From contig QRFJ01004269.1 of assembly GCA_006176705.1 (NCBI GenBank), positions 1 to 64,000 on the forward strand: a DNA stretch of 64,000 bases, written 5' to 3'. The notes beneath the pieces were generated by a model. It saw nothing but the letters and a program-made list of their open reading frames with translations. It did no database searches and was not told the DNA's origin. A program made the translations under genes and the position numbers. Below, piece after piece: positions 24,377 to 35,182 of this stretch. Position 1 is the first letter of the stretch; each line of letters starts with the position of its first letter. This DNA comes from Cocos nucifera (lineage: Eukaryota > Streptophyta > Magnoliopsida > Arecales > Arecaceae).

Positions 24377-27069
24377 TTGCCTCAGAAGATGAAAGATCCT
24401 GGTGCTCCATTAATTTCATATGTTATAGGAGGCATAACCTTTAACCGAGCATTATTAGACTTAGGAGCTAGTGTGAACCTACTTCCAACCTTAATTTATG
24501 AAAAATTTGGGATAGGAGAGCTTAAACCTACATTAGTTATTTTACAACTAGCCAATAGATCAGTAAAAACACCACGTAGTTTAATTGAGGATGTTTTAGT
24601 TATAGTAGATAAATATTATTTTCCAATAGACTTTCTTATACTTGATATGGAGCCATCCCAAGAGCTAAACCATAATCTTATAATTCTAGGTTATCCATTC
24701 CTAGCTATTGCCAATGCCAATATCAATTGTAAGACAAGAGCCATGAACATTTCTTTTGGGGATCAAAAGATAAGAATAAATATTTTTAATGCCTCTAAGC
24801 ATACTCAAAAGGAGGAAGACTACTTTGTAATTGATCAGATAGATGAGATAGTTGAATCTGATTCCTTCTTAGATTTACTCAAGAATGATCTTCTGAATAA
24901 GCTTGTCAAAGAAATCCCAGACCAAGAGGTGAATGACCTGCTTGATTCACCTCATCCATCACATTCATTACCTTGGTCAATGAAAATTGAGCCCTTACCT
25001 GAGCAAAAAATTAAACCATTATATCCTTCAGTTCAGGCCCCACCACAACTTGAACTAAAATCTTTGCCTAAATCACTTAAGTATGTATTTCTAGGATCAA
25101 AGAAAATCCTGCTAGTAATCATTACTTCTGACCTAACTCCTGAATAGGAAGACCAAGTAGTAGATGTTTTGAAAACATATAAGGAGGCTATAGGTTGGAC
25201 CATCATCAATTTAAAAGGTATTAATCCATTTTAAAAATAAGGAGGCTATAGGTTGCACCATCGCCAATTTAAAAGGTATTAATCCATCAATATGTATGGA
25301 CCACATTACATAGAAGAAAATGTCAAACCAACTCAAGAAATGCAAAGATGACTTAACCCTAATATGCAAGAAGTAGTCAGAAAAGAGGTAATTAAATGAT
25401 TATATGCTGGTATTATTTATCCTATTTCTGACAGCCATTGGGTGAGTCCTACACAAGTTGTTCCAAAAAAATCTAGCTCATGGTTGTCCTCACTGACCAT
25501 AGGGACCTAGTGCCAACACGACTTTCCACTGGGAGGCGTGTCTGTATAGACTATAAAATACTCAATATAGCCATATGAAAAGATCACTTTTCATTATCCT
25601 TTATTGACCAATTCTTGGATAGACTAGCTGGCCAACAATATTTTTACTTTCTAGATAGATACTAAGAATATAACTAGATAGCAATCTACTCAAGAGATCA
25701 TAAAAAGACCACCTTCACATGTTCCTATGGAACTTTTGCTTTCCATAGAATGCTCTTTGGACTGTGTAATGCACCTGCGACCTTTCAAAGGTACATGATG
25801 TTAATAATTTGGACATGATAGCAGATTTCTTGAAAATATTTTTGGATGATTTTTCAGCCTTTGGAGAATCTTTTGAGAGTTGCCTCAACAATTTGAAGAG
25901 AATATTGCAACAATGTATTAAGGCTAATTTAGTTTTAAGCTAGGAAAAGAGCCACTTCATGGTTCAAGAAGGAATTGTGTTAGGATATATAGTGTCTAAG
26001 AGAAGGATTGAGGTTGATAAAGCAAAAGTTGACCTAATTTCTAAACTACCTCCATCCACTTTTGTCAAACAAATTCGATCCTTTCTTGGCTATGCAGGAT
26101 TCTATCATCGCTTCATCAAAGACTTTTCTAAGATTTCTTGTCCTATGTGTAATCTACTAGCTAAGGATGCTCCTTTTAACTTTGATAAAGATTGTCTTAA
26201 AGCTTATGAATTCTTGAGAGAAGCTATGACCAAAGCCCCAATCATTCAACCACCAAACTGGTCACTACCTTTTGAAATTATGTGTAATGCTTCGACTTTG
26301 CAATAGGAGTTGTCTTAGGCCAAAGGATCTATAATACTAGTAGAACTCTGAATGAAGCTCAAATAAATTATACCACAACTAATAAAGAGTTACTAGCTAT
26401 AGTGTTTGTCCTAGAAAAATTTAGATTATACTTGTTAGGATCAAAAAACATGATTTATTTAGATCATTTAACTTTAAGATTCTAGCTCTCAAAGAAAGAT
26501 ACTAAACCATGATTGATTTGATGGATTTTATTGCTATAAAAATTTGATATAGAAATTCAAGATAAGAAGGAATCTGAAAATGTTGTAGCAGACTATCTAT
26601 CTAGGATCTTAGTTGAAAATAGTGAATCGGCATCAATCGAAAAATCCTTTTTAAATGAGCAATTGTTAGCAGTTTCAAATGCAAAGGCCACTTGGTTTGT
26701 AGATATTGTTAATTACATAGTCATAGGATAAATTCCTGATGGCTAGTCTAAGAATAAAAAGAATTGATTCTTTGCTCAAATCAAATATTATTTTTGGAAA
26801 GATCCTAAACTTTTTAGGATTTATGCCGATCAAATTATACGTAGATGTATGCCTAGGTCTGAACAATTCAGTATGCAATTCTATCATACTCTTGCTTGCG
26901 GAGGATATTTTTTTGATTGAAAAACTATGGCCAAAGTATTGCAAAGTGGATTTTATTGGCCTACATTATTTAAAGATGTCTATACTTTTAGCTAGGAATG
27001 TCTTAAGTGTCAAGCCTTAGAAAATATTTTAAAGAAAGACATGATGCCTATTGGGGATAAAATAACCTC
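24377..27069 (+). pseudogene. Athila-type pol (protease, RT, RNase H, start of integrase) of element I
   Basis: The protease is fully open from 24377 to 25147 (256 residues) with the catalytic LLDLGAS at residue 28 (24458). RT begins after a 49-base duplication and is badly broken between 25290 and 25830. FLDDF (25839-25853) marks the active site, and an open run 25959-26306 covers the RT end (RSFLGYAGFYHRFIKDFS) and the RNase H start. RNase H shows NYTTTNKELLAIVF (near 26368), the LYLLGSKN segment (26430) and a SENVVADYLSRIL end (near 26575). The integrase N-terminal zinc region (HTLACGGYF near 26890, CLKCQAL near 27000) is the last part before G interrupts. Stops near 26304, 26730 and 26750 rule out function. 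Confidence 0.85.
25181..25287 (+). repeat. 49-bp direct duplication in element I RT
   Basis: Copies at 25181-25229 and 25239-25287 (AAGGAGGCTATAGG... to ...TTAATCCAT) differ at three positions and are separated by nine bases. The unit encodes the RT N-terminal phrase around INPSI, so the duplication is an error within pol, not a family feature. Confidence 0.85.
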
Positions 27070-27258
27070 TGTCGAAATTCTTAGCCGCTGACCCCCATTC
27101 TGAAAGAATTTGCCGAACTCCCCAATAATAAGTCCATAACGTGGACTTGTTGAAGGCACATTAAAGTCCGACTAGACGATCTTGAACGGTAAAAGAGAAT
27201 TATTATTTAATTAACCTTATTTTTGGCTTAGGATGAATGATAGGACCTAAGTTCAATC
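27070..27258 (+). repeat. Element G 5' LTR, first part
   Basis: 189 bases between the end of Athila integrase homology and the start of C. It matches neither neighbour. It begins with TG and contains CCGCTGACCCCC. Assignment to G is inferred because the other side of C (37475 onward) leads into G's promoter, PBS and gag. Confidence 0.5.
27254..27258. repeat. Probable target duplication (left) of element C: CAATC
   Basis: The right flank at 37475-37479 reads CAACC, one transition different. Confidence 0.55.
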
Positions 27259-29550
27259 TGTTAGATATGTGTGCCCTAGAAGCTAGATTGGCTGACACTT
27301 GTAATACACTTCTAAGGACAAAATTATAATTTTGATTATAAATAATAAAATAATTTTTTTTTATTATAGTGTGTATTTTGAAAGTGTCTATGATACAATT
27401 TTTGAGTTAATGATAATGATAGTTTATATTTTCAAAAGTTAAAAATTTAAGACATGAATTTTCATTATTAACTAATAAAATGCTTCCGACCGTAGGATCA
27501 TCATGAGGATGGTGATTGATCTGGAAGGTTGGTATACGATTGCTTCTTTAGGATAGATGAGTCTTGAATCTATGGTGTAAAGATACCAGAGCGAGAGTAC
27601 AGATACTCATTAGAGAATAAGGGCACTGAGCGTGACCACCTCGAGCAGTCATGAGGAAGTCTATCTTCTCATCGATAATTGGATTGAAGCTGTAGTGATG
27701 TGTCTGATTCTTTGACCTGAGGTGCATCGGTAGTTCACCTTAAGGATGTTATAGTTTGACTATACCATAACTCGATCTTCTAGCCATTCAAAACTCTGAG
27801 GTGTATGTTGGCTATGACATGTTCATTGTAGAAATTAGATTGCACCAATAGGAGATCTATCTACCTCGATAGATGAGAAGCAGTCCTATGATGATCATGA
27901 GAATCAAGTCCATAAGCCCATGGCCATGGCAAACTGAAATAATAGAAAGAGTTTCTATTAGGGTTTTCATATTAGACTTGAATCAAATGATTAATTCATA
28001 TGATGGATATTAGGGTTTGACGAGATTACCTTAACCCTAATTCGATCAAAGCTCAAGATAGAGGAACCTAATCACATAGGTAACTGCACCGAGAGGTTCG
28101 CTTTCAGTTCTGATGGGTTACCACTATATGCTGCTAGCTATCGTTGGTGGATTTTGTAAGTAATTAGAATGATTTGGATAATCGATCATACTAGTTGTCT
28201 GAATCAAAAAAGTTCTGATCCATCGGACAGTATTTTGATGATGTCGATGATAGAGATCGTGACATATCCCATTACCATATAGAACTGAATCTAACTGGAT
28301 CACACAAATAAAAGTTTAGATCTAGATGTCATCAATTGGACTAACCCAGTTCAATTGATTTGAATAAGATTCAATTATGTTCAAGAAAATCATGCTAGCA
28401 CACGATTGAGCCTAATATTCTCCTTTAATAATCATTAAAGCTTGTCTCGATGGAGCCAAATGTATTTATGCTCACTCAGAAATTTTTACTTGGTCCGATT
28501 GGAGCTTGTCCATATCAGAAAGAATTATCTTAATTTATGAGATAAATTTAAAATAATACCTATCATTTTCGATCACCTGCTAATTTCTATTTTCGGACAT
28601 TGGTCAAATGTTGACCCTAGATACTTAGACATCTGCCCATGTGTCATGCGCCTATAGGAGAGTACCTAGGGCCTTGTCCTCCTTCTAAAATATAGATAGG
28701 AAGAGGGCACATGCCTAGGGAGGCGTGCGCTCCATGAGGATGAAGGAGGTGTCCCATACAGATGGGACTCTAGGGTTGCTTCAGGGGATTAAACTCTATG
28801 GCGCCAAGAACTATTGTTTGACCTAGTCTTGGCTTCACCTCAGTAGGGTTTTGAGGGTCTCTCATCTGATTAGATTAGATGATGTCATCTCACCAATCAG
28901 ATTTAGATCTGATTGCTCTAAGGGCCATGATTGGTTGGGATGACGTGGCACTGCATGGCGCAGCAGGATCTATATAAACCTTGTCTATGCCTAGGTTTTA
29001 ATGGTTCTACCTTTAGCCCATGCCACAAAGCCTCTCTCCCTACTTCTCCATGCCACCCTCTAGTCCTCTCTCTTTTCTCCATGCCCAAGGGGTTTTGGTC
29101 ATGAATAAGGTGCGATCCAAGCAAGTGAAAGGCGCCAGGAAAGGAAGAAGGCAGCATTGCTACAAGTGACAACGACTGTTCTTCAAAATGTATTTCGAAG
29201 ACTTTCAAGATCAGATCTAGATTTAATTTTTGAAGGATTGATTGAGAAGGAGAGGATCTCCAGATTCTGTCTGAGTGGATACCAATAGAGGCCAGATGCT
29301 TGCATGGCTACATCCAGAACCTCAAGCAAACATCGGGATCATCACGGGATAATTGGATTATCCAAAATAAAGGTATAATTAAATTAGATTTTATTTTTAT
29401 CTTTCTTTTATTTTTATTATTATATCAATAAGATCAGATCTAAGAAATCTCAGATCTAATTAGGATCTCAGAGAAAAATTTTTTGAAATATCCCTCCTTA
29501 TCCAATCAGATCTGAACCAACCTAATTCGAAAAATAGATTTTTTTCTTCA
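27259..29550 (+). repeat. Element C 5' LTR
   Basis: 2292 bp. Contains a bZIP-type TGACGTGGCA (28941-28950) and TATATAAA (28971-28978) about 20 bases further on, so transcription should start near 29000. Downstream is a CT-rich U5-like stretch. An imperfect inverted repeat lies at 28705-28732. Confidence 0.92.
28941..28978 (+). promoter_or_regulatory. Core promoter of element C 5' LTR: ACGTGG box and TATA
   Basis: TGACGTGGCA followed by TATATAAA at a spacing of 20 bases. In the C 3' LTR the box reads TGATGTGGCA and the TATA reads TATATGAA (about 36868-36904); in the A LTRs the box also reads GATGTGGCA. This is therefore the only copy with both sites intact. Confidence 0.6.
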
Positions 29551-29552
29551 AC

Positions 29553-29568
29553 TGGTATCAGAGCCAGG
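29553..29568 (+). other. Element C primer binding site (initiator tRNA-Met type)
   Basis: TGGTATCAGAGCCAGG, two bases after the LTR end; the best preserved PBS in the window. Confidence 0.9.
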
Positions 29569-31436
29569 TTGCATAATTCATTAGATCTAATTTTAATTTA
29601 TTTTTGATCTAATAATTAGATGATTTTAGATGTCTCATTAGATGTGATTAGATCTAAAATTAAAAAGTTAAAAATTAAATAATCTAGATCTAAGATGTAT
29701 GAGATGCATGACTAGACTAGGAATAGAATTATTCTATGTATAGTCTAGCATAATCATAATTTTAATTTAATTAATTATAATTTTTAGATCTATTTATTTA
29801 CTCTTTTTTAATATTATAAATATTATAATTAGATTTGAAAATAAAAAATAAATTTATTTAATTTGTTCATATGAGATATGATAGATGCATGTTTAGACTA
29901 GTTGTAGAATAGTTCTACAAAATTATCTAGAATAAATTTTAATTTGATATGATCAAATTTAAATCTTATTTTTTAGATGTTTATGAGATAATTTAGATCT
30001 AAAAATATGCATGATATGATACATGAGATGTATGCAAAATATATTTTTAGTTAGATTAATTTTTATATATGTGATATATGATGTAGATCTAACTAGTTTT
30101 GTAGATTTATCATGTTTCTAATTAAGGCATGCCTCTTGACCGTCCAGTCATAATAATGAAGTGGGATTTAAAAACCCTCTCCTCTCATTCAATGAGGTGT
30201 TCTTATGGTGTATAGGGGTACTGCACGTTTGTCCTTAATTAGAAATAAAAAAAAAACTTATTTTCTGCAAAACCTTAGATTTCATAACCCTAAAATTTTA
30301 TACATATATTTTATTTATAAATCTTAAATTTAATTAAGAATTAAGATTATGAAATATATTAGATCTAAAATTAAGAATTTTTAGATCTAAGACATATTCA
30401 TAAAATTGGGTTTGGGCTTGGATAGCTCAATTAGGTCTAGTGGTTGATCAAACTGAATCAAGAGTTGGTTAGGTGGGATCAAAAGTTCTTAAATTGATCA
30501 ACCTAATAGGATTAAGTCTGGGTCAAGATCGAGTCACATGAGTGATCGATCAAGTTAAGAACTAATTAGGCTCAGTGGTTAGAGTTTGGATTGTAGGCTA
30601 ATCTGATTGATTTTGGCTTAACAATTTAGTATCTAAGGTAAGTTTGGTAGATACGATCGACTAGTTTTTAATTGAGAGCTACTCAACTCGAATGCGTTCC
30701 TGTTGAGTTAATGGCATATCCCTTCTACCAGTCTCACTTACCTGGCCATATTTGTCAGCCTAATCCTGATCTATGGTGGCTAACAATTTGAGCTAACCCA
30801 TGCCATAAGGTTAGTCATAATGGTTATGGCTATGTCAAGTCAAGTTTAAAGAGACCTAAATCAAATCTTTCTAAGAAAAGATTAAGTCTATGGTCTTGCA
30901 CTACTATAGATGTGTGGGCCCTTTCTAGGATTGATTGTTCTTGGCTGATCATAGTGGTTCGGTTGCATTAGGAAGACAAAACCATGTCTATTAGGCATTG
31001 GATGCTATGAACTGGAGGATAGATTGGGCTCAATATTATGGATACGGTAAGAGACCCAATTAGAAATCTAATATGTGCAAATGGTAGGTCTGACCTAACT
31101 AAGGAGTGGATCAATATTCCAGGCACAGTGAGATTCATGAATAGAGACCAAGTCTGGGTGTACCATGATTAGAGAATCATAAGATAAAAGTTGTTCACTC
31201 ATTGGCTAATCCATCACCAATAACTGTTAGGTGACGTGATGAGTCAGTTGGTGGGACAGCACCATCCACTAGAAATTAGTAATCATGGAGATTTTTGCAT
31301 CTCTACAGAGGGAGTATAGGGATCCGAGATAATAGTGAGAGCTAGTTTGTTTAAAAATCAAATCTCTAAATAAATTGGTCAAGTCTTAATTATAAAATCT
31401 ATCTAGAAACTTTGACTCTCTACAAAAAAAAGAAAA
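29569..31436 (+). other. Element C leader with hairpin series
   Basis: A 1.87 kb non-coding leader. It contains three dyads: 29712-29748 (outer CTAGACTA/TAGTCTAG, inner ATAGAAT/ATTCTAT), 29902-29920 (TTGTAGAA/TTCTACAA) and 30115-30245 (13-base perfect arms TTTCTAATTAAGG/CCTTAATTAGAAA around about 105 bases). No protein-like frame. Element A lost the equivalent region. Confidence 0.75.
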
Positions 31437-32270
31437 ATGTCTGCGTCCAACCCACTAGCCCGTATCCTAGACATCCATAGACTGACCTGATCCAATTACA
31501 AGGATTGGCTCCAGAACTACAAAATTATTTTGGATTTCAAGAAGTTGACTCATGTATTGGACTAGGATCCTCCCACCTTACCAGCTCGTCCATCTATTGA
31601 ATAGAAAGTGTCTCTTGACAAGTAGATGGATGAAGATAATAAGATCAGATACTATATGTTGGGCTCGATGTCTGATGAGCTTCAACGCTAATATGAAGAT
31701 ATCAAGACTGCTCACCAAATATTGGCTCACCTACAAGAGTTATTTGGTGAACAGAGTTATGCAGCCAAATATCAGATCACTAAATGACTGTTTAAAGCTA
31801 AAATGCATGATGGGCAGTCAGTCTAAGATTATTATCTGATGATGATTAAGGATTTGAAAGAGCTTGAGAAGCTTGGAGTAAAGTTAGACCAAGATCTACA
31901 AAATGATATAATTATGCAATCCTTGATTGATGCGTATGGGCAATTCATCATGAACTACCATATGCATAAACTTCAGAATACTTTGATCGAGCTTATGAAT
32001 ATTCTGGTTACTAATGAGCTTTCTATGAAAGATTCTAAAGACTCAGTACTTGCTATGGAATGGACTTTTTCTAAGAGAAAGTCTTTTGGATAGAAGAAGA
32101 AGTTTATGAAAAAATAGAAAGTGGAAGGTGGAAAGAAAAAGAAGGTAGGGCTGAAGAAGGCTGCTGATAAAGAAAAGTATTTTTATTATAATACTAATGG
32201 CCACTGAAAGCGAAACTGCCCTATATATCTGGCCATCCTAAAGAATAAGGAGACAGGTCCTTCTGGAGGT
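31437..32270 (+). pseudogene. Copia gag pseudogene of element C
   Basis: The start codon ATG 31437 is retained, and the first residues read as Copia gag (PLARILDIHRLT). Stops appear soon after (near 31493, 31600, 31625, 31690), and the frame shifts near 31840, where an open run 31839-32093 (IKDLEELEKLG relatives, MNYHMHKLQNTL) covers the capsid C-terminal half. The zinc knuckle at about 32176-32220 has lost its first two cysteines (read as Tyr) and the Trp is a stop; GH and KRNCP remain. It corresponds to A gag nearly base for base. Not functional. Confidence 0.85.
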
Positions 32271-35110
32271 ATGCTCGTTATTGAATCTAAGCTTATAATT
32301 TCTTCTGCATCCAGTTGGGAGCTTGACTCTAATTCTAGTACTCATTTATGCACTTTCATGCAGGATCATGAGGATAGCAGGAGGCTGAGGGATGATGAGA
32401 TGATCTTATGCATCGAAAATGGAGCAAGAGTTGCTGCTATGGTCATGGGAACCTACCCTCTTCGACTACCATCTGGCTTAGATTTAATACTTAGATTTAA
32501 TACTTAAGGATAGTCCAAACAATAGGTATCTATGGCACCTAAGGCTAGATCATATAGCAGAAGATAGGATTAACAAATTGGAGAAAATTGGGCTATTGAG
32601 TCCGTTGACTTTCGAATTATATACAATTTGTGAATCATATCTTCATGGCAAAATGACTAAGCTCCCTTTTGTAGGACATGGGAAAAAGGCCACGGATCTA
32701 CTTGCCCTAGTACATACTGATGTGTGCGACCCATTTGATGTGCCGACTAGAGGCAACATTGTCTGCTTCATAATCTTTACCGATGATTTATCTCTGTATG
32801 GGTATGTGTATCTTATGAGACACAAGTCTGAAGCCTTTGAAAAGTTTAAAGAATTCAGACATGAAGTAAAAAAGTAAACTGAAAAATCCATTAAGATTCT
32901 TCGATCAGATCGAGGAGGTGAATACCTTAGTTGAAAATTTTTGGACTATCTCAAGCAATACGACATAGTCTCTCAATGGACTCCACCTAGAACACCTCAA
33001 CTCAACGAGATTTCAAAACAGAGAAACCAGACCCTATTAGATATGGTCTGATCCCTGATAAGCTTCACAGACCTTCCTGATTTTCTTTGGGGATATAGTC
33101 TGTTAACTGCTATATATTTATTGAACAGGGTTTCCTCTAAAATCATTCCTACCACACCGTATGGATATGGCATGGTAAAAAACCAAGTCTGAGTCATCTC
33201 AAAATTTGGGATTGTCTGGCTCATGTTAAAAGATAATAAGCAGACAAGTTAGATTATAGGTCCTTTAGAGCTTGATTCATAGGATATCCTAAAGAGTCAT
33301 CAGGATATTATTTCTACATTCTAGAAGACCATAATGTGATTATAAGTCGGCATGCCATCTTTCTTGAAAAATAATTTATTCAAGATGGTGGCATTGGAAA
33401 GCAGATCAAGCTCGAGGAGAAAATCTCCCAAGAGCAATGAGCTAAGGATCTTACGGAACCAAATTAGGTTAAGCCAATATAATCACCACCTCCTCCACGT
33501 CATAGATCAGAAAGAATTTCTTGTTTTCAAGAGGTACTTAGGTATTATTTAGAAGAAGTAAAGGAAATGTTCCTTGTAGGTAATAGGGTTTATGGTGATG
33601 ATCCCAAAACCTATGACAAGGCAAAATCGAATATTGACTCCGAGAAATGGTTAGAGGCAATGAAGTCAGAAATTGACTTGATGCACTAAAACCAAGTCTG
33701 AATCTTGGTAGATCTACTTGAAGGTATAGTACCTATTTGGTGTAAATGGATCTACAAGAGAAAGATTGGTGCAGATGGAAATATGGAGACATTCAAAGCT
33801 AGATTAGTGGCAAAAGGGTATAGTCAGTGCGAAGGCATTGACTATCAGGATATCTTTTCATCAGTAGCCATGCTAATTCATCCATGCATTGCTTGCTATT
33901 GCAGCTTATTTTGATTATGAAATATGGCAAATGGACATGAAAACAGTATTCTTAAATGGATACCTTGAGAAAGATATCTATATGGAACAACCGCTAGATT
34001 TCACATCCAGTGATGCTGATCATAGAGTATGCAAGCTGCAAAGATCCATAAATGGATTTAAGTAAGTATCTCGAAGCTGGAATACTCATTTTAATGATGT
34101 GAGCAAATTATTTGGTTTCATCGAGAACAAGGAGGAACCATGTATTTTCAAAAAGATCAGTGGGAGTGCTATTGTCTTCCTCATACTGTACGTGGATGAT
34201 ATCCTCCTTATTGAGAATGATATTCCCATGTTGACCATAGTTAAAATATGGTTATCTAAAGAATTCTCCATGATAGACCTAGGAGAAGCATCCTTCATTC
34301 TGGGAATTAAGGTCTATAGAGATAGATCGAATTGGATGCTAGGTCTTTCATAGAAGATGTACATAGAGGAAGTGCTAAAGAGATTTAGTATGAAAAACTC
34401 CAAGAGAAGATTGGTACCCTTTAGACATGGCATTCATGTCTCCAAGAAAATGTGTCCCAACACACCTGAGGAGATTGAACGCATGAGCAAGATCCCTTAT
34501 GCTTCAGCAATAGGGAGCCTCATGTATGCCTTGTTATGTACACGACCTGATATAGACCATGTTGTGAGTATCACGAGCAGATATCAATCGCATCCAGGTG
34601 AAGAACGCTGGACTTCCATGAAATGTATCCTTAAGTAATTGAGAAGAACTAAGAATATGTTGTTGGTTTTTGGTAACGGAGAACTCCAAGTCTAGGGGTA
34701 TACAGACTCGAATTTTATGTCCGATATAGATGATCAAAAGTCGACATCTGGAAGTCTATTTGTGCATAATGGTGGTGCTATCAGTTAAAAGAGTTCCAAG
34801 CAGACAATGATAGTAGATTCCACCATGGAAGTAGAGTACATCGCTGCATCAGAAGCTATGAAGGAGGCATTCTAGTATAAAAAGTTTGCCATAGAGATTG
34901 GAGTGATGCCATCGAATGTCATTCCTCTGTACTGTGACAATAATGATGCCATAGACCTTACTAAGGAGCTGAGGTCTCACCAAAAATCTAAGCACATCAA
35001 GCGACAATACCACCTCATCCACGATTATCTCGAGTAAGGTTACGTCGAGGTCAAAAGAGTCGACTCCGTAGACAATGCGGCAAACCCACTTACAAAGCCA
35101 TTGGACTAGC
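32271..35110 (+). pseudogene. Copia pol pseudogene of element C (protease, integrase, RT, RNase H)
   Basis: Protease begins near 32310 (SWELDSNSSTHLCTF). A deletion relative to A (A 3058-3276) removes the protease end and start of GAG-pre-integrase; its junction carries a 13-base tandem duplication (32481-32506). GAG-pre-integrase is near 32530-32640 and the integrase core follows (HTDVCDPFD about 32715, DDLSLYGYVY about 32785, LRSDRGGEYL about 32900). RT runs from about 33560 (GDDPKTYD) to 34640, with YVDD at 34189-34200. RNase H runs from about 34697 to 35105 (DNDA, HQKSK, NPLTKPL). Stops occur throughout (for example near 32876, 33050, 33690, 34352). Confidence 0.88.
32481..32506 (+). repeat. 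13-bp tandem duplication at a deletion junction in element C pol
   Basis: GATTTAATACTTA occurs twice in direct succession exactly where about 220 bases present in A are missing. Confidence 0.85.
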
Positions 35111-35168
35111 AGAAGTCGAAGCCCATCTTGAGAAGATCGGACTTGAATTTGTAGCCAATTGACTTTAG

Positions 35169-35182
35169 GTCAAGTGGGAGTT
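35169..35182 (+). other. Element C polypurine tract
   Basis: GTCAAGTGGGAGTT directly before the 3' LTR, the plus-strand primer position; the same AAGTGRGAG is seen in A. Confidence 0.7.

Larger units (their letters stand above)
19623..27069 (+). mobile_element. Element I: Athila-type Ty3/Gypsy retrotransposon, 3' part displaced by element G
   Basis: LTR, decayed tRNA-Asp-type PBS, long gag, then protease with DLGAS, Gypsy RT (FLDDF), RNase H and the start of integrase, all on the plus strand. The protease and RT wording is that of the plant Athila lineage. Homology stops at about 27069 inside the integrase zinc-binding region, where the LTR of G is inferred to start. The remaining integrase and 3' LTR are not in the window. 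Many stops. Confidence 0.85.

Noticed and set aside
29553..29568. tRNA-like sequence
   Set aside because: It is a primer binding site complementary to a tRNA 3' end; no cloverleaf or A/B boxes around it. The same holds for the other PBS sites.
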